Shown here in pieces: positions 7,883 to 13,214 of a DNA stretch of 13,703 bases. Position numbers and translations under genes: made by a program. The first letter of the stretch is position 1; the number at the start of each line of letters is the position of its first letter. The notes below the pieces were generated by a model, which was given only the letters and a program-made list of their open reading frames with translations, was not told the origin of the DNA and searched no databases. This DNA comes from an uncultured beta proteobacterium. GTDB taxonomy: Bacteria; Pseudomonadota; Gammaproteobacteria; Burkholderiales; Burkholderiaceae_C. The DNA is taken from assembly GCA_903927495.1 (NCBI GenBank), contig CAIYNH010000590.1, positions 1 through 13,703 of the forward strand, in the 5' to 3' direction.

Positions 7883-8215
7883 ATGAATACTTTGCTCGCT
7901 ACCACAATTTTTGAATCCCTCGCCTCTGGCGTGCGTTTGGACGTTTACCGTTTGTTGGTCAAAACCGGGCCGCAGGGCATGGTGGCGGGTGACATAGGCA
8001 GTGCCTTGGGCGTGCCACCAACCAACTTGTCATTCCATCTGAAAGCGTTGACGCATGCGCAACTGGTATCGGTGGTGCAAGAAGGGCGCTACCAAAGGTA
8101 TCGCGCCAACATGGCCCTGATGCAAGACCTGATTGGCTACCTGACGGCCGAGTGTTGCGCCGGGCATCCTGAGCAATGCGCTGAACTTTGCCACCCCATT
8201 TCTGCCCACCCCTAA
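7883..8215 (+). CDS. arsR: ArsR-family arsenite-responsive repressor, C-terminal-cysteine type
   Basis: This 110-residue protein has the ArsR/SmtB winged-helix fold: ESLASGVRLDVYRLLVK (11-27), helix-turn-helix GDIGSALGVPPTNLSFHLKALTHA (36-59), and the wing LVSVVQEGRYQRYRA (61-75). It should repress the ars operon and release DNA when As(III) binds. The recognition helix reads NLSFHLKAL and lacks the CxC motif of E. coli plasmid ArsR. Instead four cysteines cluster at the C-terminus (Cys91, Cys92, Cys99 and Cys103, in ECCAGHPEQCAELC). This resembles the Acidithiobacillus ferrooxidans repressor, whose As(III) site is known to use C-terminal cysteines (95, 96, 102). No Shine-Dalgarno precedes the ATG. 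arsD begins 32 bases after its stop, so it is the first gene of the operon. Confidence 0.95.
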   Translation: MNTLLATTIFESLASGVRLDVYRLLVKTGPQGMVAGDIGSALGVPPTNLSFHLKALTHAQLVSVVQEGRYQRYRANMALMQDLIGYLTAECCAGHPEQCAELCHPISAHP

Positions 8216-8247
8216 CTTATCCAAGACTATCCAAGAGGAATATTCCG

Positions 8248-8631
8248 ATGAAACAAATACAGGTATTCGATCCCGCACTGTGCTGCAGCAGTGGTGTCTG
8301 TGGCACGGACGTGGACCAAGCTTTGGTCACTTTCTCTGCGGACGTAGATTGGGCCCATCAAAATGGCTTCCCAATTGAGCGCTTTAACCTGGCCCAGACG
8401 CCACTGGCGTTTGCCCAGAATGCTGCGGTCAAAGACCTGCTGGAGCGCTCAGGCGAGGCCGCATTGCCAATTACGCTGGTAGACGGAGAAGTGGCTTTTG
8501 CCGGTCGCTACCCCAGCCGTGCTGACCTGACGCGCTGGTTCCAAGCCGCGGCCATAACACCAGTCACGCCTGCCCCTGACACCCCGGCAGCAAACGCTGG
8601 CAGCTGTTGCTCTGGCGGTAACTGCTGTTAA
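8248..8631 (+). CDS. arsD: ArsD, arsenite metallochaperone for ArsA
   Basis: ArsD carries As(III)/Sb(III) from cytosolic thiols to the ArsA ATPase and raises its affinity. The 127-residue protein opens MKQIQVFDPALCCSSGVCG, with the essential Cys12, Cys13 and Cys18 at the same positions as in the E. coli R773 protein. The thioredoxin-like core follows, including DVDWAHQNG (32-40), FNLAQTPLAFAQN (46-58) and LPITLVDGEVAFAGRYPS (73-90). The C-terminal tail holds two further vicinal pairs, Cys120-121 and Cys126-127, as in R773 ArsD. The start ATG has an AAGAGGAA Shine-Dalgarno about nine bases upstream. It follows arsR by 32 bases, but a 212-base gap separates it from its usual partner arsA. Confidence 0.96.
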   Translation: MKQIQVFDPALCCSSGVCGTDVDQALVTFSADVDWAHQNGFPIERFNLAQTPLAFAQNAAVKDLLERSGEAALPITLVDGEVAFAGRYPSRADLTRWFQAAAITPVTPAPDTPAANAGSCCSGGNCC

Positions 8632-8843
8632 TTGCCAATGCAAAAATATTTGCAACCGTATTGATCCGGCTGAACTTTGCTTGGCGAAAAGGGCATTGAT
8701 GAGGTTCACGTTATTCGGCACGGTCTTCCCGGATCAAGCGCTCAGCACAAAACCCCCATTAAATTCGACACCGGCAAAAGTTTGCAAATACCGCATTGCG
8801 GCCGACCAGACCCGACAGTTGGCAAAGTAGAGGAAGTATTGAC
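8632..8843. other. Unusually long arsD-arsA gap with an imperfect direct repeat
   Basis: The gap contains two related segments. 8640-8673 reads GCAAAA, TTTGCAA, CCGTATTG then CCGGCTGA. 8774-8805 reads GCAAAA, TTTGCAA, CCGCATTG then CGGCCGA. The copies differ by small insertions and a few substitutions and flank about 100 bases of other sequence. The first copy also contains a small hairpin (TGCAAA-AATA-TTTGCA, 8639-8654) just after the arsD stop. I see no strong promoter. The gap may be a scar of an old insertion or a control segment. Confidence 0.5.
8699..8830 (+). CDS. Candidate 43-residue ORF between arsD and arsA
   Basis: An ATG at 8699 with AAGGG five bases upstream opens a 43-codon frame, beginning MRFTLFGTVFPDQALSTKPP and ending RQLAK. 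Its TAG (8828-8830) directly precedes the GAGGAAG ribosome binding site of arsA. The good spacing and position make translation possible, perhaps coupling to arsA. The product has a single cysteine, no recognisable domain and a composition that could equally be chance. It overlaps the second copy of the direct repeat. Real-gene status is doubtful. Confidence 0.22.
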   Translation: MRFTLFGTVFPDQALSTKPPLNSTPAKVCKYRIAADQTRQLAK

Positions 8844-10697
8844 ATGAAATTTCTGGACAATCCTCCGCGCTTTTTGTTTTTCACTGGCAAAGGCGGAGTC
8901 GGTAAAACATCGATAGCCTGTGCCACTGCAATGGAGTTAGCAGCCGAGGGCCTGCGCGTGCTGCTGGTCAGCACCGACCCGGCCTCCAATCTGGCTCAAG
9001 TGTTCGGCATCGGCATTGGTAACCAAATCACCGCTGTGCCCGAAGTGGCCCACTTGAGCGCGCTCGAAATAGATCCGCAAGCCGCAGCGCAAGCCTACCG
9101 CGAGCGTATCGTTGGCCCGGTGCGGGGACTGCTGCCCGAAGCGGTCGTGAAAGGTATTGAAGAGCAACTCTCCGGGGCCTGCACCACCGAGATTGCCGCA
9201 TTTGACGAATTTACCGCCTTGCTGACCGACACCGCGCTGACCGCAGAGTTTGACCACATTGTGTTTGACACTGCACCCACCGGTCACACGATCCGGATGC
9301 TGCAGTTACCCGGTGCCTGGAGCGGTTTTCTGGAGAGCGGCAAAGGTGATGCCTCCTGCCTGGGTCCGCTGGCCGGCCTAGAAAAACAACGGACCCAATA
9401 CAAGGCCGCCGTCGATGCCCTATCTGATGCAACAAAAACCCGTCTAGTGCTTGTTGCACGTGCACAGACCGCTACATTAAACGAAGCAGCCCGGACGCAT
9501 CTGGAGTTGTCCGAAATCGGTTTAACCCGACAATTTCTGGTCGTCAATGCTGTCTTTCCGGGAACTGAAACGCTTGGCGACCCACTCGCTGAAGCTATTT
9601 TCCGGCGAGAGCAAGGCGTGCTGGCATCCTTGGCGCCGGCTCTGCGCGAACTGCATCTCGACCTGATTGAAGTCAAGCCCTTCAATTTGGTAGGGATTGA
9701 AGCCCTGCGGCACTTGTTGACCCGTGCAACTCTGACCCAAGCGCCTGCGCTGCTGACACCGTTGCTTGGCGATGCCGATCAAATCAATGGCAAGCAAGCA
9801 GACAATGCGGCACTGCGGCAAGGGTCTTTAAGCCTGACCGACGCGCTAGAGGGTCACAGACTGTCGCAACTGATTGATCAGATTGCGCTGGATGGGCATG
9901 GACTGGTGATGCTGATGGGCAAGGGTGGTGTTGGAAAAACTACTTTGGCTGCTGCGGTGGCCGTGGAGCTCGCGGCGCGCGGCCTAGCGGTGCACCTGAG
10001 CACCTCGGATCCGGCTGGGCACTTGATGGAAACGCTGCACGGCACTCTGGAACACCTGACAGTCAGTCGCATTGATCCGCATCAGGTCACCGAGGACTAC
10101 CGCGCACAAGTGCTGGCAAGCAAGGGTGCCAAACTTGATGCGGCAGGGCGCGCCGTGCTGGAAGAAGACTTGCGCTCACCCTGTACCGAAGAAATTGCGG
10201 TATTTCAGGCTTTCTCAAAGGTGATTCGTGAGGCGGATAAAAAATTTGTCGTGATGGACACCGCACCGACCGGTCACACCTTGTTGCTGCTCGATGCCAC
10301 AGGTGCCTACCACCGCGACATTGCACGTCAGCTGGGCAAAGGTGCGCACTTCAGCACGCCTTTGCTACAGTTGCAAGACCCCCGACAAACCAAGGTGCTG
10401 ATCGTCACGCTGGCTGAGACCACGCCAGTGCTTGAGGCTGCGAATTTGCAAGCCGAACTGCGCCGTGCTGGCATTGAGCCCTGGGCCTGGGTCATCAACA
10501 GCAGTCTGGCCGCAGCCCAGGTGCGCGCACCGTTGCTGCTCCAGCGGGCTCGCACCGAGCTCCCCGAAATCAATGCTGTAACCACTCTGCACGCCAGTCG
10601 CTATGCGCTGATACCGCTATTGAAAGATGAGCCGATCGGGGTTGATCGCCTGCTAAAACTGGTTGCCAATTTGCCTTCTAACCCAGCCTCACCTTAG
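8844..10697 (+). CDS. arsA: ArsA, bipartite arsenite-stimulated ATPase
   Basis: ArsA is the cytosolic ATPase that energises arsenite export when bound to a permease. The 617-residue protein is a tandem duplication. The A1 half carries P-loop GKGGVGKT (15-22) and DTAPTGHT (142-149); the A2 half carries GKGGVGKT (359-366) and DTAPTGHT (472-479). The metalloid site is complete: Cys113 in GACTTEIA, Cys172 in ASCLGPL and Cys447 in SPCTEEIAVF, corresponding to R773 Cys113, Cys172 and Cys422. The ATG at 8844 is chosen over an upstream TTG because GAGGAAG lies about eight bases before it and the protein then opens MKFLDNPPRFLFFTGKGG like its relatives. arsC starts 10 bases after the stop. With ArsD and an ACR3 permease, it should form a DA-enhanced export pump. 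Confidence 0.97.
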   Translation: MKFLDNPPRFLFFTGKGGVGKTSIACATAMELAAEGLRVLLVSTDPASNLAQVFGIGIGNQITAVPEVAHLSALEIDPQAAAQAYRERIVGPVRGLLPEAVVKGIEEQLSGACTTEIAAFDEFTALLTDTALTAEFDHIVFDTAPTGHTIRMLQLPGAWSGFLESGKGDASCLGPLAGLEKQRTQYKAAVDALSDATKTRLVLVARAQTATLNEAARTHLELSEIGLTRQFLVVNAVFPGTETLGDPLAEAIFRREQGVLASLAPALRELHLDLIEVKPFNLVGIEALRHLLTRATLTQAPALLTPLLGDADQINGKQADNAALRQGSLSLTDALEGHRLSQLIDQIALDGHGLVMLMGKGGVGKTTLAAAVAVELAARGLAVHLSTSDPAGHLMETLHGTLEHLTVSRIDPHQVTEDYRAQVLASKGAKLDAAGRAVLEEDLRSPCTEEIAVFQAFSKVIREADKKFVVMDTAPTGHTLLLLDATGAYHRDIARQLGKGAHFSTPLLQLQDPRQTKVLIVTLAETTPVLEAANLQAELRRAGIEPWAWVINSSLAAAQVRAPLLLQRARTELPEINAVTTLHASRYALIPLLKDEPIGVDRLLKLVANLPSNPASP

Positions 10698-10707
10698 GAA
10701 ATCTGCC

Positions 10708-11208
10708 ATGACTAACAAAGCTCTCAACGTTCTATTTTTATGCACCCACAATTCGGCCCGCAGCATTTTGGCCGAAGCCATCCTGAACCACATTGGCCGG
10801 GGCCGCTTCAAGGCGTATTCGGCAGGTAGCAGTCCGCGTGAAAACCAGCAACCTAATCCTCTGGGCCTGCAAGTTCTTCAAAACGCAGGCATTTCGATTG
10901 AAGGCCTGCGCAGTAAATGCTGGGATGAGTTTGGCCGCCTTGATGCGCCCAAGATGGATTTGGTGATTACCGTATGCGACAACGCCGCAGCAGAAGTGTG
11001 TCCCTATTGGCCTGGCCAGCCCGCTACGGCGCATTGGGGCTACCCGGATCCATCCGCAGGCGATGCACTTGACGAACAAAAACTGGAAGCCTTTCGCCAG
11101 ACCTTGCACGCCCTCAAGCGCCGGCTTGAATTGTTGATCAGCCTGCCGCTTGAGAAGTTGCAAAAAACCATGTTGGAAAGCACCGCCCGTGAGTTGAGCA
11201 AGGCGTAA
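10708..11208 (+). CDS. arsC: ArsC, arsenate reductase of the low-molecular-weight phosphatase fold
   Basis: ArsC reduces arsenate to arsenite so that it can be exported. The 166-residue protein has the phosphatase-type CX5R loop with Cys12 and Arg18 (FLCTHNSARS, 11-19 region) right after the first strand NVLFL. Two further cysteines, Cys90 and Cys98 in TVCDNAAAEVCPYWPG, are placed to form the intramolecular disulfide relay of this class. HWGYPDPS (109-116) supplies the conserved general-acid Asp. This is the LMW-PTP arsenate reductase family, not the glutaredoxin-like R773 ArsC. Whether thioredoxin or glutaredoxin regenerates it cannot be told; the Cys90-Cys98 spacing is one residue longer than in Gram-positive enzymes. 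An upstream TTG reading to 10663 is rejected because AGGAAA precedes the ATG at 10708. Only 3 bases separate it from the permease gene. Confidence 0.95.
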   Translation: MTNKALNVLFLCTHNSARSILAEAILNHIGRGRFKAYSAGSSPRENQQPNPLGLQVLQNAGISIEGLRSKCWDEFGRLDAPKMDLVITVCDNAAAEVCPYWPGQPATAHWGYPDPSAGDALDEQKLEAFRQTLHALKRRLELLISLPLEKLQKTMLESTARELSKA

Positions 11209-11211
11209 ACC

Positions 11212-12279
11212 ATGAGTGCCCAATGTGAAGTCACAGCGAAAAAAGCGACGGGTGCGTCAATGAGTGTGTTTGAACGCTATTTGACGGTGTGGGTGTTTTT
11301 GTGCATTGTGGTCGGCATTCTGCTTGGGCAACTGTTTCCCAGCGAGTTTCAGGCGGTTGGCCGGATGGAGGTGGCGCAGGTCAACTTGCCAGTCGGAGTG
11401 TTGATCTGGGTGATGATCATTCCGATGCTTCTCAAAGTGGATTTTTCGGCACTCAGCGAGGTCCGCCAGCACCTCAAGGGCATTGCAGTCACGCTGTTTG
11501 TCAATTGGTTGGTGAAGCCATTCAGCATGGCGCTTCTGGCTTGGCTGTTTATTCGGCACTGGTTTGCGCCCCTGCTGCCACCTGATCAGATCGACAGCTA
11601 CATTGCCGGGCTGATTTTGCTGGCTGCTGCACCGTGCACGGCGATGGTCTTTGTCTGGAGCCGCCTGACCGGTGGCGACCCACTTTTTACCTTGTCGCAA
11701 GTGGCTTTAAATGACAGCATCATGGTTCTGGCATTTGCGCCGCTGGTGGCTTTTTTGCTTGGCCTGTCCGCCATCACCGTACCTTGGGCCACCTTGCTGA
11801 TTTCGGTGGCGCTGTACATCGTGATTCCGGTCATAGCCGCCCAGCTGTTGCGAAAAAAATTACTCAGCCGTGGTCAGGCAGCGCTGGATGCGGCGATGTA
11901 CAAAATCGGCCCGTGGTCAATTGCCGCGCTGCTCGCCACATTGGTGTTGTTGTTTGCGTTTCAGGGTGAAGCCATCCTGAAGCAACCGCTTGTGATCGCA
12001 TTGTTGGCGGTACCGATCCTGATTCAGGTGTTCTTCAACTCCGGCTTGGCCTACTGGCTCAACCGCGCCGTGGGAGAAAAGCACAGCATCGCCTGCCCAT
12101 CGGCGCTGATAGGCGCATCCAACTTCTTCGAGTTGGCGGTGGCTGCAGCCATCAGCCTGTTCGGCTTCAACTCCGGTGCGGCACTGGCCACCGTGGTCGG
12201 CGTGCTGATTGAAGTGCCGGTGATGCTGCTGGTGGTCTATGTCGTCAACAATTCGAAGGGGTGGTACGAGCGGGGTTGA
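11212..12279 (+). CDS. acr3: ACR3-family arsenite efflux permease
   Basis: ACR3 permeases expel As(III) across the inner membrane and belong to the bile/arsenite/riboflavin transporter superfamily, unrelated to ArsB. The 355-residue protein has about ten hydrophobic segments starting at LTVWVFLCIVVGILLGQLF (24-42). Family hallmarks are GVLIWVMIIPMLLKVDF (62-78), the conserved cysteine Cys142 in AAAPCTAMVFVWS (138-150), LNDSIMVLAFAP (166-177) and the GASNFFELAVAAAISLFG stretch (301-318) with the conserved Glu307-region acid. The Cys and Glu are the residues shown to be needed in characterised ACR3. The start ATG lies 3 bases after arsC; an internal ATG at 11260 (residue 17) is possible, since the first 16 residues are hydrophilic. 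It is the last operon gene and should be the membrane partner of ArsA here. The gene is often labelled arsB in annotation. Confidence 0.96.
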   Translation: MSAQCEVTAKKATGASMSVFERYLTVWVFLCIVVGILLGQLFPSEFQAVGRMEVAQVNLPVGVLIWVMIIPMLLKVDFSALSEVRQHLKGIAVTLFVNWLVKPFSMALLAWLFIRHWFAPLLPPDQIDSYIAGLILLAAAPCTAMVFVWSRLTGGDPLFTLSQVALNDSIMVLAFAPLVAFLLGLSAITVPWATLLISVALYIVIPVIAAQLLRKKLLSRGQAALDAAMYKIGPWSIAALLATLVLLFAFQGEAILKQPLVIALLAVPILIQVFFNSGLAYWLNRAVGEKHSIACPSALIGASNFFELAVAAAISLFGFNSGAALATVVGVLIEVPVMLLVVYVVNNSKGWYERG

Positions 12280-12283
12280 GTGG

Positions 12284-12309
12284 TGACCTGGAATGTGCAT
12301 TCCAGGTCA
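12284..12309 (+). terminator. Perfect hairpin after the ars operon
   Basis: TGACCTGGAAT and ATTCCAGGTCA form an 11-bp perfect stem with a 4-base loop (GTGC), starting 4 bases after the permease stop. This is well placed to end or stabilise the ars mRNA. No T-run follows (AACCAATTTCACTACTTG), so it may act as a 3' stability element or need Rho rather than be a canonical intrinsic terminator. Confidence 0.55.
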
Positions 12310-12590
12310 AACCAATTTCACTACTTGTTAATCAAACTATTTTTGACCTCGAGTTTAGAAACTGGTGCTGATAGGCCCCTCAATATGGTGGTCTGCAAGG
12401 CAGCGGTTGCTGACTGCCACGATAGGCTGGTTACTGGAAGTCCAGCTTGACGGTTTTTCGTTACATCAACTAACGGTTCGTTATAGCCACCGCCATACAA
12501 GCAGCGCACAGCGTGTAGGTAGAGGTTGCATCATGCGCCACCAGTGCGCAGTAGCGTAAGGCATCGATGCCCATGTTTTCGCCGCAGCAC
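12310..12590. other. Gene-poor stretch after the ars operon
   Basis: I see no confident gene here. The only notable items are a small minus-strand candidate ORF (12470-12574), a GGCATCGATGCC palindrome (12560-12571), and minor hairpins such as TAACG-GTT-CGTTA (12471-12483). No tRNA, IS end or integron attC site can be supported. Confidence 0.5.
12470..12574 (-). CDS. Candidate 34-residue cysteine-containing ORF downstream of the SOS-box gene
   Basis: On the minus strand an ATG at 12574 opens a 34-codon frame, beginning MGIDALRYCALVAHD and including a CxxC (LCAAC, Cys23 and Cys26) plus Cys9. It lies 16 bases downstream of the stop of the 74-residue gene, so it could be a second cistron under the same LexA box. 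The frame extends upstream through further cysteines (ECCGEN) without a start. The Shine-Dalgarno is poor and no family is recognised, so this may be chance. Confidence 0.22.
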   Translation of the reverse strand: MGIDALRYCALVAHDATSTYTLCAACMAVAITNR

Positions 12591-12815
12591 TCACTTGCCC
12601 TCCCTTGCCGATTGCTTGACAAATGAGTACACAGGGGCCATGACATTCTTTCGCTCATCGAAAGTATCAGCAATATTCAACTCACGGCGTGAATCGTCAA
12701 TGCGTATGGCTTCGGGATGTTCCCGGCGCATTTGCTCTTCGGTGCAGTGGTGGCCGGTTGTTGCCCAATGACCCAGCCACATGATGCGCCATCGGTATTG
12801 AATTTCGGTCTTCAT
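12591..12815 (-). CDS. Small hypothetical protein preceded by an SOS box
   Basis: I do not know the function of this 74-residue protein. It reads MKTEIQYRWRIMWLGHWATT (1-20), then GHHCTEEQMRREHPEAIRID (21-40) and an acidic/basic tail ending SAREGK. The aromatic N-terminal strand-like segment followed by HHCTEEQMRREHPEA looks like small conserved Burkholderiales proteins of unknown role, but that memory is not a search result. It has no membrane segment and one cysteine (Cys24). The ATG at 12815 is chosen over a longer reading to 12902 because a perfect TATAAT lies seven bases upstream and a LexA box abuts the start codon. This implies a leaderless message, consistent with no Shine-Dalgarno. 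The gene converges on the ars operon. Confidence 0.6.
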   Translation of the reverse strand: MKTEIQYRWRIMWLGHWATTGHHCTEEQMRREHPEAIRIDDSRRELNIADTFDERKNVMAPVYSFVKQSAREGK

Positions 12816-12834
12816 ACTGTTATTATATACAGTC
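12815..12834 (-). promoter_or_regulatory. Candidate LexA (SOS) box over the -10 of the 74-residue gene
   Basis: On the minus strand the sequence is GACTGTATATAATAACAGTA. It has the full LexA core CTGT-N8-ACAG (CTG-N10-CAG) used in gamma- and betaproteobacteria, with an AT-alternating centre, and matches the E. coli consensus TACTGTATATATATACAGTA at 16 of 20 positions by my count. A perfect TATAAT (12827-12822) sits inside the box, so LexA binding would block RNA polymerase. The last two bases of the box flank the start codon directly. Confidence 0.65.
12822..12827 (-). promoter_or_regulatory. Consensus -10 element of the 74-residue gene
   Basis: TATAAT on the minus strand, six bases before the ATG at 12815. 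No good -35 is found at 16-18 bases, and a TG lies two bases before the hexamer rather than one, so it is a near-extended -10. The predicted start of transcription falls at the start codon. Confidence 0.45.
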
Positions 12835-13093
12835 ATTAGACGCAAAGAGACTTGCCACAAAGTCCAGGGTGCAAGCCTCTGTGCTGTAACCCATCGTGGC
12901 ACCGCTCTAGGAGAATAAAGCTAGGGACGTTTGTCCATTTGGCGGGAGGGAATTGAGTGCGCTGTTGCCAACAGTCTGACCGAAAGAAGCAGACTCTTTG
13001 CCAAAAGTGTCGAAAGACCAGCGACATTCTGAAAAGCGCAGCTGCCTTGCACAACGGATAGTGACTTTCGATGACCCTCTTTGATAGATCGTA
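12835..13093. other. Non-coding region between the SOS-box gene and the right-edge gene
   Basis: No supportable gene. The segment 12920-13078 (GACCGAAAGAAGCAGACTCT, then GTCGAAAGACCAGCGACATT and GTGACTTTCGATGACCC) has a recurring GACCGAAAG/CGAAAGACC/CTTTCGATGACC pattern in both orientations. This looks like the degenerate intergenic repeats common in Burkholderiales, but that resemblance is from memory only. A minus-strand frame through it is open but lacks a start signal and recognisable content. Confidence 0.4.
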
Positions 13094-13108
13094 GTTGATA
13101 TATACAAC
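13094..13108. promoter_or_regulatory. Operator-like dyad 1 of the right-edge gene
   Basis: GTTGATATATACAAC is an inverted repeat (GTTG-N7-CAAC). It matches dyad 2 at 13178-13192 (GTTGATACGAACAAC) at 12 of 15 positions. It lies about 49 bases upstream of the -35 of the candidate promoter. Confidence 0.5.
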
Positions 13109-13142
13109 ACACTTAACATTATATGTATGTCTTGTTATATTG

Positions 13143-13171
13143 TTGATATCTTTAAAAACATGAAATAGAAT
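13143..13171 (+). promoter_or_regulatory. Candidate sigma70 promoter of the right-edge gene
   Basis: -35 TTGATA (13143-13148, 5 of 6), a 17-base spacer and -10 TAGAAT (13166-13171, 5 of 6) in an AT-rich stretch predict a start near 13178. The -35 lies within a third copy of GTTGATA (13142-13148), so a factor reading that motif would compete with polymerase. Confidence 0.6.
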
Positions 13172-13176
13172 TATAT

Positions 13177-13193
13177 CGTTGATACGAACAACG
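13177..13193. promoter_or_regulatory. Operator-like dyad 2 at the predicted transcription start
   Basis: CGTTG-ATACGAA-CAACG is a perfect 5-bp inverted repeat with a 7-base centre at the predicted +1. It shares arms, spacing and the GTTGATA half with dyad 1. Placement at +1 suggests repression. Confidence 0.5.
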
Positions 13194-13214
13194 CAACACA
13201 CGATAAGGACACCC

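Noticed and set aside
8796..8843. TTG start giving a 16-residue longer ArsA
   Set aside because: The ATG at 8844 has a good Shine-Dalgarno and matches the usual ArsA N-terminus just before the P-loop.
10663..10707. TTG start giving a 15-residue longer ArsC overlapping arsA
   Set aside because: The ATG at 10708 has AGGAAA at proper spacing and places the CX5R loop at the usual distance from the N-terminus.
12426..12458. GCTGG/CCAGC stem followed by a T5 run as a terminator
   Set aside because: The stem is only 5 bp with an 11-base loop, and the T-run is separated from it by seven bases.
12468..12485. TAACGGTTCGTTA resembling part of an integron attC site
   Set aside because: Only a 5-bp hairpin is present; the paired R'/R'' core sites with the GTTRRRY pattern are missing and there is no integrase in view.
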